Assembly: GCA_030144725.1 (NCBI GenBank)
Contig: JASKMD010000013.1
Coordinates: forward strand, 6,907,710 to 6,971,709
From: Haematococcus lacustris
Taxonomy: Eukaryota > Chlorophyta > Chlorophyceae > Chlamydomonadales > Haematococcaceae
DNA length: 64,000 bases
Direction: 5' to 3'
Shown here: positions 1 to 10,300 of the stretch, one piece after another
Layout: the number at the start of each line of letters is the position of its first letter
Numbering within the stretch: position 1 is the first letter of the stretch
Notes under the pieces: generated by a model
What the model saw: only the letters and a program-made list of their open reading frames with translations
Told to the model about the DNA's origin: nothing
The model's database searches: none
Position numbers and translations under genes: made by a program

Positions 1-148
1 GGGTGCTTGCAATCATTATGATAGCAAAGCTGGTGCAGCGGGGGATCTTGATAGTCGCCTGCTAACCTTGCCTAGTGGTGCTTGTGGTGTTTCACCGCTG
101 GGGCAGACAGCCATGAGGCCGCTGAGCCGCCCAGCACGGGAGATCCGG

Positions 149-760
149 CTAGGCGTTCGGGATGAGATACTTGTAAATGTCGGTGGCAGCCACCCACAAG
201 CCAGCAGCGCTGCAGCCTACCCCCACGATGATGACCACCGCTGGCAGCAGCAGCTGCCCTAGAACCTGGCCAGCCGCGCTGTGTACAACGGGGAAATGTT
301 GCAAACATTCGGACGCGTCCCAACTCGTGCTCAAGGGAAGCTGTGCAAGCTCCTCGGCCAGCGCCAACTCGACTGGCTGCTCGATCGCTGTATGTGCGCT
401 TGTTTCTCGATCGCTGCAGCTTCGCTCGCACCTTGGTCGCGTTGCGCAGACTGCGAAGCCCGGCTCTGCGGCTTGTACGGAGTATCCAGCTGACGGTGTG
501 GCAGGCAAGACCACCAGCAGAGGTTCGTTCTCATCAACGTCTTGTTGTTGTTGTTGCAATGCTTCTTCACCTCGCGCACTGCCGCTCTCGCAGTCTGGGT
601 CGCGGCTTGCAATCGCCTTCCCAACCGCGAGCGCCGCCCGCTGACGCCGGGTCTGCTCGGCTCGATGCAAGCTTACCGCTTTCCGCAACCGAAGGTGCAC
701 GAAGACTGGGATGACATAGCACACAAGACACACGGCGGTGCAGCCTGTCAACGCGAAGAT
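149..760 (-). CDS. Amino-acid transporter (AAAP/AVT-type), last exon only
   Basis: The open frame runs from a splice acceptor (AAAG before 760) to a stop at 149, about 203 residues. It opens with IFALTGCTAVCLVCYVIP, which matches the late membrane helix of the Aa_trans (AAAP) family, where a G-S/C-T-A stretch precedes a membrane helix ending in a proline. A charged, Q-rich cytosolic loop of about 130 residues follows, then a final hydrophobic helix (GQLLLPAVVIIVGVGC) and a short tail. Family members move amino acids across plasma or vacuolar membranes with protons. The earlier helices lie upstream, outside this exon and not visible before the transposon cluster, so the gene is either interrupted or continues after a long intron. 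The long loop is unusual for the family. The family call is reasonably sure; the substrate is unknown. Confidence 0.55.
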   Translation of the reverse strand: MFALTGCTAVCLVCYVIPVFVHLRLRKAVSLHRAEQTRRQRAALAVGKAIASRDPDCESGSARGEEALQQQQQDVDENEPLLVVLPATPSAGYSVQAAEPGFAVCATRPRCERSCSDRETSAHTAIEQPVELALAEELAQLPLSTSWDASECLQHFPVVHSAAGQVLGQLLLPAVVIIVGVGCSAAGLWVAATDIYKYLIPNA

Positions 761-1056
761 CTTTGAACCTGTCAGCCTGAGCTTACCTGTTAAGACCTGT
801 GAGCTGGTAATGAAACCTGGTCATGATCACCTCCGGCGTGAAATGAACCCCGGCGTGAAATGAACCCTCCAGCGTGAAATGCACTCCAAGCTATGGTGCC
901 CTGTGACAGTCTTGGCCTGCTGCTACCACCCCACTCTGCTGTGACTTAACAGTCTGGGCATACTGCTGTGTCTGAGCACTCACTGAGCGAGCTCGCACAT
1001 AGGGTGCCCCTTCGCCGCACAGCAGCACTTCCAGGCTGGCCCGCAGCGCATAGTGG
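761..1056. other. Intron or intergenic stretch, no gene seen
   Basis: This holds three short imperfect direct repeats of a 'cgtgaaatga' type motif around 836-880. No convincing exon is visible. It separates the transporter exon (-) from the first Fanzor fragment (+). Confidence 0.4.
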
Positions 1057-1929
1057 GTGGTGACCATGCCGCAGCACAGGTACACCATGAGTGCCCCGAA
1101 CAACACCAGTGTGGCCCGGGGCTGGCCAGGCAACAGGTCGTTCACCCTGGAACAGCACCAGCAGCAGCACCTGCAGCAGCAGCTGGATTCATACATGGCG
1201 GCAGCCACAGCAGCCGCGGCAGACAGTGTGTGTGCCTTGTGTGCATGGCTGCAGTTAAGGGAGGACATGGCGGAGTTGTCCATGAAGCGACATGGGGGTG
1301 CCAAGCAGCTGGTGGTGTTCATTGGAGCAGCTAGCATTGGCACAGCGGGAGGGTGGGGTGCTGATGCGGTGTTGCGTGCTCGCCGCAAGGTGGTGTGCAG
1401 GCCCAGGGGCACAGACCAGCTGCGGGGCAGGGTGGTGCTCGTGGATGAGCACCGCACCACCCGGGTCAGCTCAGCAGTGAATGGCCAGCAGCCCTGTGAG
1501 GTGGAGCTGAACACACTCAGTGCCACAAGACCCGCAGGCTGGAGGCAGCAGGGCAGGTGGAACAGCGCCTGCTGCGGCCAGCCTGGAGCCAGGAGCGTGG
1601 CCAGCCAGTGCGGGGCATGATGTGGTGCCCAGTAGTGCCCCCCCGCAAGCCCACACAGGCCCCACGCAGCAGCCAGGAAGCCACACCCACAGCAGCCTCA
1701 GAGCCAGGGCCCAGCACTCCCCAGCCAGCCAAGCACAGCAAGCGCACCAAGGCTGAGCCAGGGGCAGCTGAGCCCACTAAGGGCGAAGGCAAGGCCATGG
1801 GCAAGGCTGCCAAAGCCAAGCCAGCACCACAGCCAGGCAGGTGGCTGGACAGGGACTGCAATGCAGCGCTGAACATGCAGCGCATTGGGGAGAGCAAGTG
1901 GCGGCCGCTGGAGCTGTGCTACTGGCCAG
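1057..1929 (+). mobile_element. Fanzor (eukaryotic TnpB-like) relic F1, 5'- and 3'-truncated
   Basis: This is the C-terminal two thirds of a RuvC nuclease relic. One frame (1057-1620) carries the conserved 'VVFIGAASIG' strand and RuvC-II (VLVDEHRTTR, near 1436-1465). The frame then shifts near 1530, where F1 lacks 4 bp present in copy F3, and the second frame (1557-1929) ends in RuvC-III (LDRDCNAALNMQRIG). TnpB and Fanzor proteins use Asp-Glu-Asp residues in these motifs for RNA-guided DNA cleavage. RuvC-I is not visible here. Homology to copy F3 stops abruptly at 1929 after 'CYWP', where unrelated sequence next to the Copia element begins. F1 cannot encode an active enzyme. The family call rests on the two motifs and on agreement with five other copies in the window. 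Confidence 0.72.
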
Positions 1930-2486
1930 TGTATAAGGCGCGGTGTAAGGGGGCGGCAATGTTATAGCAAAAGGGGAGCAGGCACTCGCCATCCGGTCTT
2001 CGTTCAGTTGCATGCCCACTGCCTTCTAGTCGTTGTTACTGCTACGATCTTAACGATCCCGGATAAAAGCTAAACAAATCCTTTGCATTCATGACAAAGA
2101 ACGTTCCCGACTCTCCAGGACTGTCCAGCATGTTGTGGGAAACAGGCCTAGGCCACCCGCAGCCATCTCTGACCTAAGTGTGAGACGGTGTGAGACGGTG
2201 TACTTAAGCTGTGCCTTGGGCCTGCGATGGTGGGCATTGACGTGCCCCCTTCGCAGGTATGGTGGTCGCTCTTGCTATGGCACATAGGGCATCCGACGTG
2301 GCAGCCGTAGTGCACCGCTATGCATTTGTACTTGTTCTTAGATCGTGGACTCTTTTGTAATGGGCATTGACGTGCCCCCTTCGCAGGTTATGGGCCCACG
2401 TCACTTCCGTGTGCGATTCCGACATCGAAAAGTGCAGTCCGTTTGAATCAGCAGCGCTGCGGCGTGCTTCCGGTGAGCCCGTTCCA
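1930..2486 (+). other. 5' flank/leader of the Copia element, LTR not delimited
   Basis: This lies between the F1 break and the first in-frame ATG of the Copia polyprotein. The break is followed by TGTATAAGG, which could be an LTR start because LTRs begin TG. No matching direct repeat was found 3' of the element, so LTR status is not shown. A short duplication 'tgtgagacgg' lies near 2180, and a perfect 28-bp direct repeat is described separately. Confidence 0.3.
2231..2388 (+). repeat. 28-bp perfect direct repeat, 130 bp apart
   Basis: The same 28 bases (starting tgggcattgacgtgcccc) occur at 2231-2258 and 2361-2388, just upstream of the Copia gag start. Each copy ends in 'cgcaggt', which reads like a 3' splice site. 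It may be a leader duplication or a promoter/splicing signal of the retroelement. No equivalent copy was seen beyond the element. Confidence 0.6.
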
Positions 2487-5348
2487 ATGATGGCGGTGGC
2501 TGTGCGGGAGAAGCTAGGCCAGCCCGGGGTTCAGTTCGAAAATTGGGAGTTTGAGATGAAAGCGCTGCTGAGGCAGCACGGGCTCGGGGCAGTAGTCAAA
2601 GCGCCTGTGGGGTTGGAGGGAAATAGTCGGCTAGGGTCGGTCTCAGCTGCGGCTGCGTCACCCGCGCGACCGGTCGGGGTTGCGACCCCGGCCATTTCGC
2701 CAGCTGCAGCCGTGGCTGCGGCTGCGACTGCTGCTGTGGCAGCATCCCTAACACCTGAGCAAGACGAGAAAGCCCATGCCATCATCTGCAGCTCTGTTGA
2801 CCCAAACAAGTACAGGGCTTTGTGCAACAGGCACGAGTCAGCCAGGGCTCTGTGGCAGGCCTTGCATAACATGCACACCCAGCAGGTGCATGCCAACCGT
2901 CAGCAGCTCATCATTAAGGCTGGCAGGCAAAGCATGCAGTCAGGTCAGTCAGTGCAAGAGTACTGGGCTGAGGCCCAGGACCTGCACGAGCGCATCAACT
3001 CGACCGGCGCATACTCCGACACACTCTGTCAAGCCCTGCTGGGCCTGCCACCTGATTACCAGCAGCTTGTTCAGTCCATCCTTGAGCAGCCCCTTGATGA
3101 GCACCTCACCTTTGAGCAAATCCTCCCTAGGCTGCTCCTAAGGGAGCAGCTGCTGCAGAACAGTCAGCCTCATGCGGTCGCTCTCTCAGCTCGGTCGGCC
3201 GGGGGCAGGGGTAGGTCGGGTAGCAGGGGGCCTAGGGATGCTGGTCAAGGGCGGGGCAGGGGTCAGGCCAGGGGCGGGCGTGGGTTTCAGGGGGAGTGCT
3301 GGCAGTGCCACCAGAGGGGGCACCAAGCGCACCAGTGCCCGAACCGCCCTGTCAGCCCTGTGCCACGCTCGCCCTCGCCATCATGGCGTGGGGCTCCTTC
3401 ATCCCGCTCGAGTGGGGCTGCCAGGCCTCCCACCCCGGGGCCTGGGGGGGGTGCTGCATCTGGTTGGGGTAGCTCGGCTCGTGGGCGTGACTCAAGCTCT
3501 CCCAGCCGGCACCCTGGCAGCATGTCACGCAGCAGCATTGCTTACTCCGTTGTTTCCAAGCCCCTGCTCTTTGGGGAGTGGGTGATAGACTCGGGGTGCT
3601 CGCGGCACCTCACGCCACACCGCGAGCTGCTGCACGACTACCAGCCTCTGCATGAGCCGCACCACATCATTGTGGCCAACGGCGGCAGGATTGAGGCGCA
3701 GGGGCAGGGGGTGGTGTGCTTTGAGGGGGCTGGGGGGGCCATGCAGCTGCTGGACGTCCTGCATGTTCCCGAGGCAGACGGCAGCCTTGTCTCAGTGGGG
3801 AAGGCCACCAGGGCGGGGGGGAGTGTACACTTCACTCCGTTTGGCTGCTCCATCAACATGCCCGGGGCTAAGCACAGCATCAGGGGCACTCAGGTAGAGC
3901 AGGACCTGTTCCTGCTCGACAGCAAGCCGGTGCCTGTCGCTGGCGGCTTCAGCCTTGCAGCCCGCACCTGCAGCGACCCCTTGGTCCTGCATCACCGTCT
4001 GGGGCACCCGGGGTATCGCCAGCTGGCTCGGCTGCTGCGGGAGGGCATGGTGCGGGGCACCTCAGTCACCGCCGCTCAGTGTGAGGCGGCAGCCAGTGAG
4101 CTGTGCGAGCCCTGTGTCATGGGCAAGCAGACCAGCCTGGAGGCAAGGCAGCATGCAGGGCTGGGGGTCACCGCTACGCGCCCGCTCATGCTGGTGCACA
4201 GCGATGTCTATGACGTCACCGGTCAGTACTCAGCAGCCACGCCTGATGGCATGCGCTACTTTGTCAGTCTACTTGACGAGTTCAGCGGGCTGGTGGCTGT
4301 CGTGCTCATTAAGCACAAGTCAGATGCGCCGGCAGCCCTCCGTGACATGGTCACGCTCTTGCAGCGTCGGCTGGGGCACAAGGTTGTGTACCTGCGCACA
4401 GACCGAGGGGGGGAATACATCGGGGCTGAGACACAGCAGTGGTTGCGCAGCGAGGGTATCACGCACCAGCAGACAGCCCCCCGCACCCCCACCATGAATG
4501 GCAGCGCAGAGCGTGTCAACCGCACAATCATGGAGTGCGTCCGTGCTATGATGCTGGCCTCTGGGGTGCCAGCCTACTTTTGGGGTTTTGGCGTGATGGC
4601 AGCAGCGCACGTGCACAACCTGCGCCCAGTGGCAGGCAAGCCCTGCACACCCCATGAGGCCTGCTTTGGCAGCCCCCCCGACATACATCACTTGCGCGTT
4701 TGGGGCTGCCCAGCTTGGGTGCACGACAGCGAGCCGAGCAGCAAGCTGGCCAACCGGGGCATCAAAGGGGTCTTTGTGGGCTATGAGGAGGGGGGCAAGG
4801 CTTATCAAGTAGGGGCAGAGGGCCGGCTCTATGTGAGCAAAAGCGTGGTCTTTGACGAGCAAGCAGTCCTGCGCCGCTTCGCTCCCGTGTCGTGCGCGCC
4901 TGCTCCCAGCGACCTGGTTGCCCCGCCCAGTGCTGTGGCGCCCAGGGGGGGGGGTAGTGCAGCTGGGGAGCAGCCTGGGAAGCAGGGTGGGATGGAGCAG
5001 GGTAGGATGGGCAGTGGGGGAGGGACCCCTGCTGTCACCCCCACCGTCACCCCCGCCCGACACAGCGCAAACCGTGGCGGGGGAAGCAGCGACAGCAACA
5101 GCGGCGGTGGGGGACAAGCGGGCAGTAGGGGTGGACCCCCTGCTGCTCCAGATAGCTCAGGTGGGGACGGTGTAGGGGCAGGCGGGGCTAGCCAAGGCGG
5201 GGCTGGCGGTTTGGGCAGTTCAGGGGGGATGGAGACTGGCACCCCCGACACCGTGCCCGCGTTGCGCCCAGTGTTACGGTGCAAGGCACGAACGCTTCCC
5301 ATGCCATGTAATGGTAACCCTGCGCTCGCGATCGGTCCAAGAGTGTGA
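2487..5348 (+). mobile_element. Ty1/Copia retrotransposon gag-protease-integrase, no reverse transcriptase
   Basis: One continuous frame; the first plausible ATG is at 2487 (about 953 residues). In order: a Copia-type Gag; a CCHC zinc knuckle (CWQCHQRGHQAHQC, near 3298); an aspartic protease (WVIDSGCSRHLT, near 3580); a GAG-pre-integrase HHCC region (LHHRLGHPG ... CEPCVMGKQ, about 3985-4130); and an integrase core with HSD (near 4198), RTDRGGEY (near 4398) and the Glu of AERVNRT (near 4507). Protease and integrase ahead of RT is diagnostic of Copia. The RT and RNase H that should follow are absent: after a Gly/Ser/Pro-rich linker the frame ends at 5348, and unrelated Gypsy-associated sequence seems to begin near 5272. 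The frame has no internal stop, so the truncation is probably recent or an assembly join. It cannot transpose alone. Confidence 0.9.
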
Positions 5349-5700
5349 CGACGACCAATGACCGGTGTCAAACGCTGGGTTCGACTCCCAGGCGGACGTC
5401 CTGTGCTAGCACGCGCAGCTCTAACGAATCTCTGCCCTCGTCCGTTGAATTGGTCTAGTCACTCCGCGAGAATAGAGAAGTGCCACCGCAACAGCGGTGG
5501 TTTCCGACCAACCCCGCTACGCGATTTCTGGAAGGACATCGACATCAGCACTACCTGTAGGGACTACATGTCGAACGGGGACGCAATCACCATGGCGGAG
5601 GCCGAGCTGGCAGCCCTCGATTTGGGTATGGCCTGCTAGAGCTTTAGCGCACTAGGTGTTCGCCTCTCAATAGACTTTACACTGTCTAGTCGTGGTTAGC
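5272..5700 (+). other. Probable 5' LTR/leader of the Gypsy element
   Basis: The stretch begins TGTTACGGTG, a typical LTR start (TG), exactly where the Copia reading frame loses its sense, and runs to the Gypsy gag ATG at 5701. No second copy lies 3' of the Gypsy pol, so LTR identity is inferred from position only. It contains a 5-bp stem around a T-loop-like sequence (5375-5391, CTGGGTTCGACTCCCAG) that matches a pol III B box. Confidence 0.35.
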
Positions 5701-7335
5701 ATGCAGCCTGCAGCCAGTGGGCAAAGGCCCAAGACGTTGTTGCCTACAGTTATGTCTGCAGCTAAGAGAGCTGAATTGCAGCATGCTTTGAACCAGGCTA
5801 ATGTCTCTACTAAAGACGTGCTTGCAATGTTGGGTGTGCCCTCTGCACGTGTCTCGTTTGCAGAGGTGCCTAGGTCTCCTAGCGGGGCCGGTCATCGTGC
5901 GGAAGGCACTTTGACGAGTTTGTCTCTCGAGGAGCTCCAGCAGGAGCTGCAGCGCCGGCAGGGATCAGCCCATGTCAGCCCTGCCTCAGCTGTGCCTGTC
6001 AGTGCCGCTGCTGTCATTGTGCAAAGTGGTGGCCCTACGCACGCCGGTGGCCCTAGTGGCACGGGTGGTAGTGGTTCAGCCCTCGGCAGTGGTGTGGCCA
6101 GCTCCCTTGGCAGTGGTGACCGTGTCGGGTCGGGCGACCCGAGCGGGGGCAGTGGTCCCGGGGGCAGTGGCCCCAGCGGGTTCGGCGGGCATGGAGGCCC
6201 TGGGGGCCCTGGTGGCCCTAGTGGTCCTAGCGGTCCTGGAGGTCCTGGAGGTCCTGGTGGGCCGGGTGGGCCAGGCGGTCCTGGTGGTCCGGGGGGCCCT
6301 GGTGGCCCGGATGGAGGAGCCGGGGGCGGCAACGGCGTGGATGGTGCTGCCCGCGGGGCTCAACCACAGGTGAGCAGCTTTAGGGCTGTGATGCCATCTC
6401 CTAAAGAGTGGAGTGTGAATGACACTGAGAAAGGACGTAACCCAAAGCTGTTCATGCTTGAAGTGCACCGTTGGGCTAAGGCAGCCAACTTGCCGCTGTG
6501 TGATGCTGTGCTGATGCACGTGGCTGAACCCATCAAAGAGGCTATGTATGCCGTGCTTGAGCAGGTGGGAGTGGAGAGTGACCAGATGCCAAATGCGGAG
6601 ACCCAAGCGCTCTTTGAGGAGCTGGTGGGTGTTAACACAGTGCAAGTCACACATGATGCAACCCGGCGGCTCATCAACAAAGAGTGTGTGCAGGGAGAGC
6701 AGTCAGTTGCACAGTACAATGTGGCGTTCAGGTTGTTGGCGCAGAAGGTGCCATCACTCCCTCCTCTGGCCTTATGTGAACTGTATGTGCAAGGGCTGAA
6801 TCATGACATGCGACGTGAATGTGCTGTCATGACTAACGGGCAGCCATGGACAGACCTGAATGACCTGATGCTGTTTGCTGTGGGCCGACAGAAGTCCAAG
6901 CAGGCAGGCCAGCTCACCAATGCACCTGGTTTGGTAGCGGTAGCACGGGCTGTGCGCGGTCGTGGCCGTGCCAAGAGTGGTGGTGTGGATGACCGATCGC
7001 AGATCCAAGTGATGCGGAAGCATGTGGCAAGGAACATCCACGCTGTGTATGGCACGTCGCTGGGGACAGCAGGCCGTGGAGCTGGCCCTAGCAGTGGCCA
7101 CAGGGGTGGCCGCGGTGGTGGTCGCCACGGAAGCAGCGGACGTGACCACAACGGCAACGGCAAGCGTCCGGCTGGCCATCAGGGCGGCAGGGACGCCAAG
7201 GGCCCAGTCAAGTGCTACAACTGCAACGGGCTGGGGCATATTGCCCGTGACTGCCCATCACCACCACAGCAGGGTGGAGCAGGAGGGTCAGGAGGTGCTG
7301 GAGCTGGCGGCAACGGGGTGCGAGCTAATGCCTAG
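5701..7335 (+). CDS. gag: Ty3/Gypsy Gag polyprotein
   Basis: About 544 residues starting at the ATG in 'ttagcATGcagcc'. A helical N-terminal part is followed by a long Gly-Pro-rich collagen-like tract (about 6060-6330, repeats of GGPGGP type). The retrotransposon Gag core follows (about 6390-6900, including LMLFAVGR), then a basic Gly/Arg region and a CCHC knuckle (CYNCNGLGHIARDC, near 7213) that would bind RNA. The frame ends at an amber codon (7333-7335). The pol frame resumes 12 nt later in the same reading frame, so Gag-Pol could arise by read-through or by reinitiation. The Gly-Pro tract makes this Gag longer than most. Confidence 0.88.
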   Translation: MQPAASGQRPKTLLPTVMSAAKRAELQHALNQANVSTKDVLAMLGVPSARVSFAEVPRSPSGAGHRAEGTLTSLSLEELQQELQRRQGSAHVSPASAVPVSAAAVIVQSGGPTHAGGPSGTGGSGSALGSGVASSLGSGDRVGSGDPSGGSGPGGSGPSGFGGHGGPGGPGGPSGPSGPGGPGGPGGPGGPGGPGGPGGPGGPDGGAGGGNGVDGAARGAQPQVSSFRAVMPSPKEWSVNDTEKGRNPKLFMLEVHRWAKAANLPLCDAVLMHVAEPIKEAMYAVLEQVGVESDQMPNAETQALFEELVGVNTVQVTHDATRRLINKECVQGEQSVAQYNVAFRLLAQKVPSLPPLALCELYVQGLNHDMRRECAVMTNGQPWTDLNDLMLFAVGRQKSKQAGQLTNAPGLVAVARAVRGRGRAKSGGVDDRSQIQVMRKHVARNIHAVYGTSLGTAGRGAGPSSGHRGGRGGGRHGSSGRDHNGNGKRPAGHQGGRDAKGPVKCYNCNGLGHIARDCPSPPQQGGAGGSGGAGAGGNGVRANA

Positions 7336-7347
7336 GAAGTTGCCCTG

Positions 7348-10300
7348 ATGTGTGGAGTGCACCCACCCCAGGGTAGAGACGATGGGTTCATGGCTACGTG
7401 TGACACTAGCCAAATGAATGATTGTAAGATGCCCATGCTGTTCTCTTGTGCACAACCAGCCGCCCCCGCCCGACCGACCGATCTTCCTTTTGTGTATGAA
7501 GGCAGCCTCGGTGGAAAGCGGTGCACCGTCATGATTGACACAGGAGCATCGTTTAACCTTATCAGCGAAAAGTGGTTGGCCAATGTAAGGAAAACTGACA
7601 AGAGTGGCCACCCAAGGAGCAGTGTCCGTGTGTCCATCTCCCGGCTAACCCAACCAACAGTGGCCCAAGGCATCCAAGGAGAGTTGGTGCACATGAGTGA
7701 GGAAGCCACTGGTGCGCTCTCGATGAACAAAGTGAAGACGGTGCTAATAGCAAAGGTGGTGCCTGCCATGTTGGGAAAGATCGACGTGGTGCTAGGTAAA
7801 CCGTGGCAAGAGGCCCATGATGCCAAGCTCATGGTGCGGCAAGGCTGTTGTGACATGCGTGGTGAGGATGGAAGGCGGCACAAACTGTTCGCCATGCAAT
7901 CCAGTCATGCCGATGGAACAGTGGCGGCCTTGGTAGAGGAACATCCTGACCCGCCACTGCTGAGCGCGAAGCAAGCAGCCCGAGCCTTGAGGCTGGGATG
8001 TATGAGCTGGCTGCTGCTGGTCCAACCAGCAGATCGAGATGACGCGGAAGGGTGGTGCACAGGCTCCCTCTTATCCGTGGTTAGCGGCGCCAGCAGTGCG
8101 TCACCTGGCCTAGTCGCCAATGAAGTGATGACAACACTGCTGAAGAGCCATGCTGAGGTGTTTGAAGAGATCCCAGCAGGGCTGCCGCCAGAGCGGGGTG
8201 TGGGGCACACCATCCCGCTTGAGCCTGAAACACAGCCGCAGTGGGCGCGCATGTATCGCCTAAGCCAACGCGAGCTCGAAGAGATGAAGAAACAAGTGGC
8301 TGCGTTGCAAGCTAAAGGCTGGATTGAACCGAGTACGTCGCCCTGGGGGGCCCCTGTCCTGTTTGTGGAGAAGAAGGACAAGTCCCTTAGAATGTGCATT
8401 GACTACAGGGCACTCAACAAACGTACGGTGCGCGACCGCTACCCACTGCCGCGTATTGATGACCTGTTGGATCAGGTCCGGGGGAAAAGGGTGTTCAGCT
8501 CCCTTGACCTGCAGTCTGGCTACCACCAGATCAGGATCACCCCCGAAGACGTGCCTAAGACGGCCTTCCTCACGCCTATGGGGCAGTTTCAGTACAAGGT
8601 CCTGTGCTTCGGGCTGTGCAATGCCCCTGCAACCTTTCAGAAAACCATGAACAGGATCTTCGAGCCCCTGATAAAGGCTGGTGCTGTCCTTGTGTACATT
8701 GATGACATATTGGTGATGAGTGAGACCCCTGAGGAGCATGTGCAACACCTGTCTCAAGTCCTGGAGCTGATGAAAACCCACAAGCTGTTTGCCAAGTTGA
8801 GCAAGTGTGAGTTTAATCGCCCTGAGCTGAGTTTCCTGGGCCACATTGTGGGCAGGAATGGAGTGGCTGTGGACCCTGCCAAAGTGAAGGCAGTAGCTGA
8901 GTGGCCAGAGCCCCAGAGCCTTAAAGATCTGCAAGCGTTTCTGGGTCTGGCTAACTTCTTCCGCCGCTTCATAAGAGACTTCAGTTCTGTGGCAGCTCCT
9001 TTAACGGACCTAACTAGGCAGGATGAGAAAGCACCTAAAGGGGTACAGCATGATGCACGGGTGCGACGGGCGTTTGTGGAGGATGCTCGGGTGCGAGATG
9101 CCTTCCACGCCCTAAAAGCAGCCCTGAGCTCTGCCCCTGTCTTGGCTCTGCCTGACTTCACCAAGCCCTTCACGGTGTGGACTGATGCTTCCCTACTGGG
9201 CACAGGTGGTGTGTTGATGCAAGACGGCCGTGTGGTGGCGTTCACGAGCAAGAAGCTCACGCCAGCCCAGGTCAGATACACAACAGGCGAGCAAGAGCTC
9301 CTGGCCATTGTGAGGGCCTTGCAGGAATGGCGATGCTACCTAGATGGGGCAGCGGGTGTGACAATCGTGACTGATCATAACCCCCTTGTGTACCTGGCCT
9401 CTCAGCAAAACCTATCCCGACGCATGGCGCGGTGGGTTGAGCTCATGTCAAGGTTCAAATATGAGATCATGCACAAGCCTGGCGCTGTGAATGTAGCTGA
9501 CCCCATCAGCCGAAGCCCAATGCTCCTGCAACAGGAAACCACCAAGGACAGTGACGAGGAAGCTGATATTGTGGGTGCTGTAGTGCTGCGGCCAGAGGGC
9601 CTATTGCTTGCAGTAACGCGACAGCAAGCCAGGCAGACTCGGCAGCCCCCTCCGGCCCAACAGCCACCAGAACAACGTGAGCGATGCTCCGCCCAGCACC
9701 CCGGAGAGCGGCCGGCTGTAGCTGAGCGTACCGGTGGACCGGTGCGTCCTGGTGGGGGGGAAATCCCTCGGCCAACAAGCCCAAGTGCGACACCCGTCGA
9801 GCTGGAAGAAACAATGCGGGAAAGTGAAGTGCAAGTCGCAAGGGCTCCAGGCGGCTCGCTGCATGACTTCATCATTGAGGGCTACAGCTGCGACCCCTTG
9901 TTCCAGTCGGGCAAGGTGGAAGGCAGGCTGACACGCAGTGAGCAAGGCCTATGGTTCATAAGAGACAAGGTGTGGGTACCTCGAAGCCCCCTGGTCAAGC
10001 AAGCGGTGCTGGAGCAGTGCCATGATGATGCTTTCGCTGGCCATGTGGGTATCACCAAAACAAAAAAGCTGGTCTCTCGACATTTCTACTGGCCAGGCTG
10101 GGATAAGGATGTGGTGGACTATGTGCGGCAGTGCGACGCATGCCAAAGAAACAAACCCAGCTGCTTGCTCAAGGCTGGCAAACTGCAGCCTCTGTGTATC
10201 CCAGGGAAACGGTGGGAACATGTGAGCATGGACATGATTGTGAAGCTGCCAGCCAGTGGCGAGGAGAAGTATGACTCGATCCTGGCGTTTGTCGACCGAC

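Noticed and set aside
1930..2366. Copia 5' LTR
   Set aside because: I looked for a second copy 3' of the elements up to the gap and found none, so the LTR cannot be delimited.
5892..6332. Minus-strand proline-rich frame opposite the Gypsy gag
   Set aside because: It is the complement of the Gly-Pro tract of Gag.
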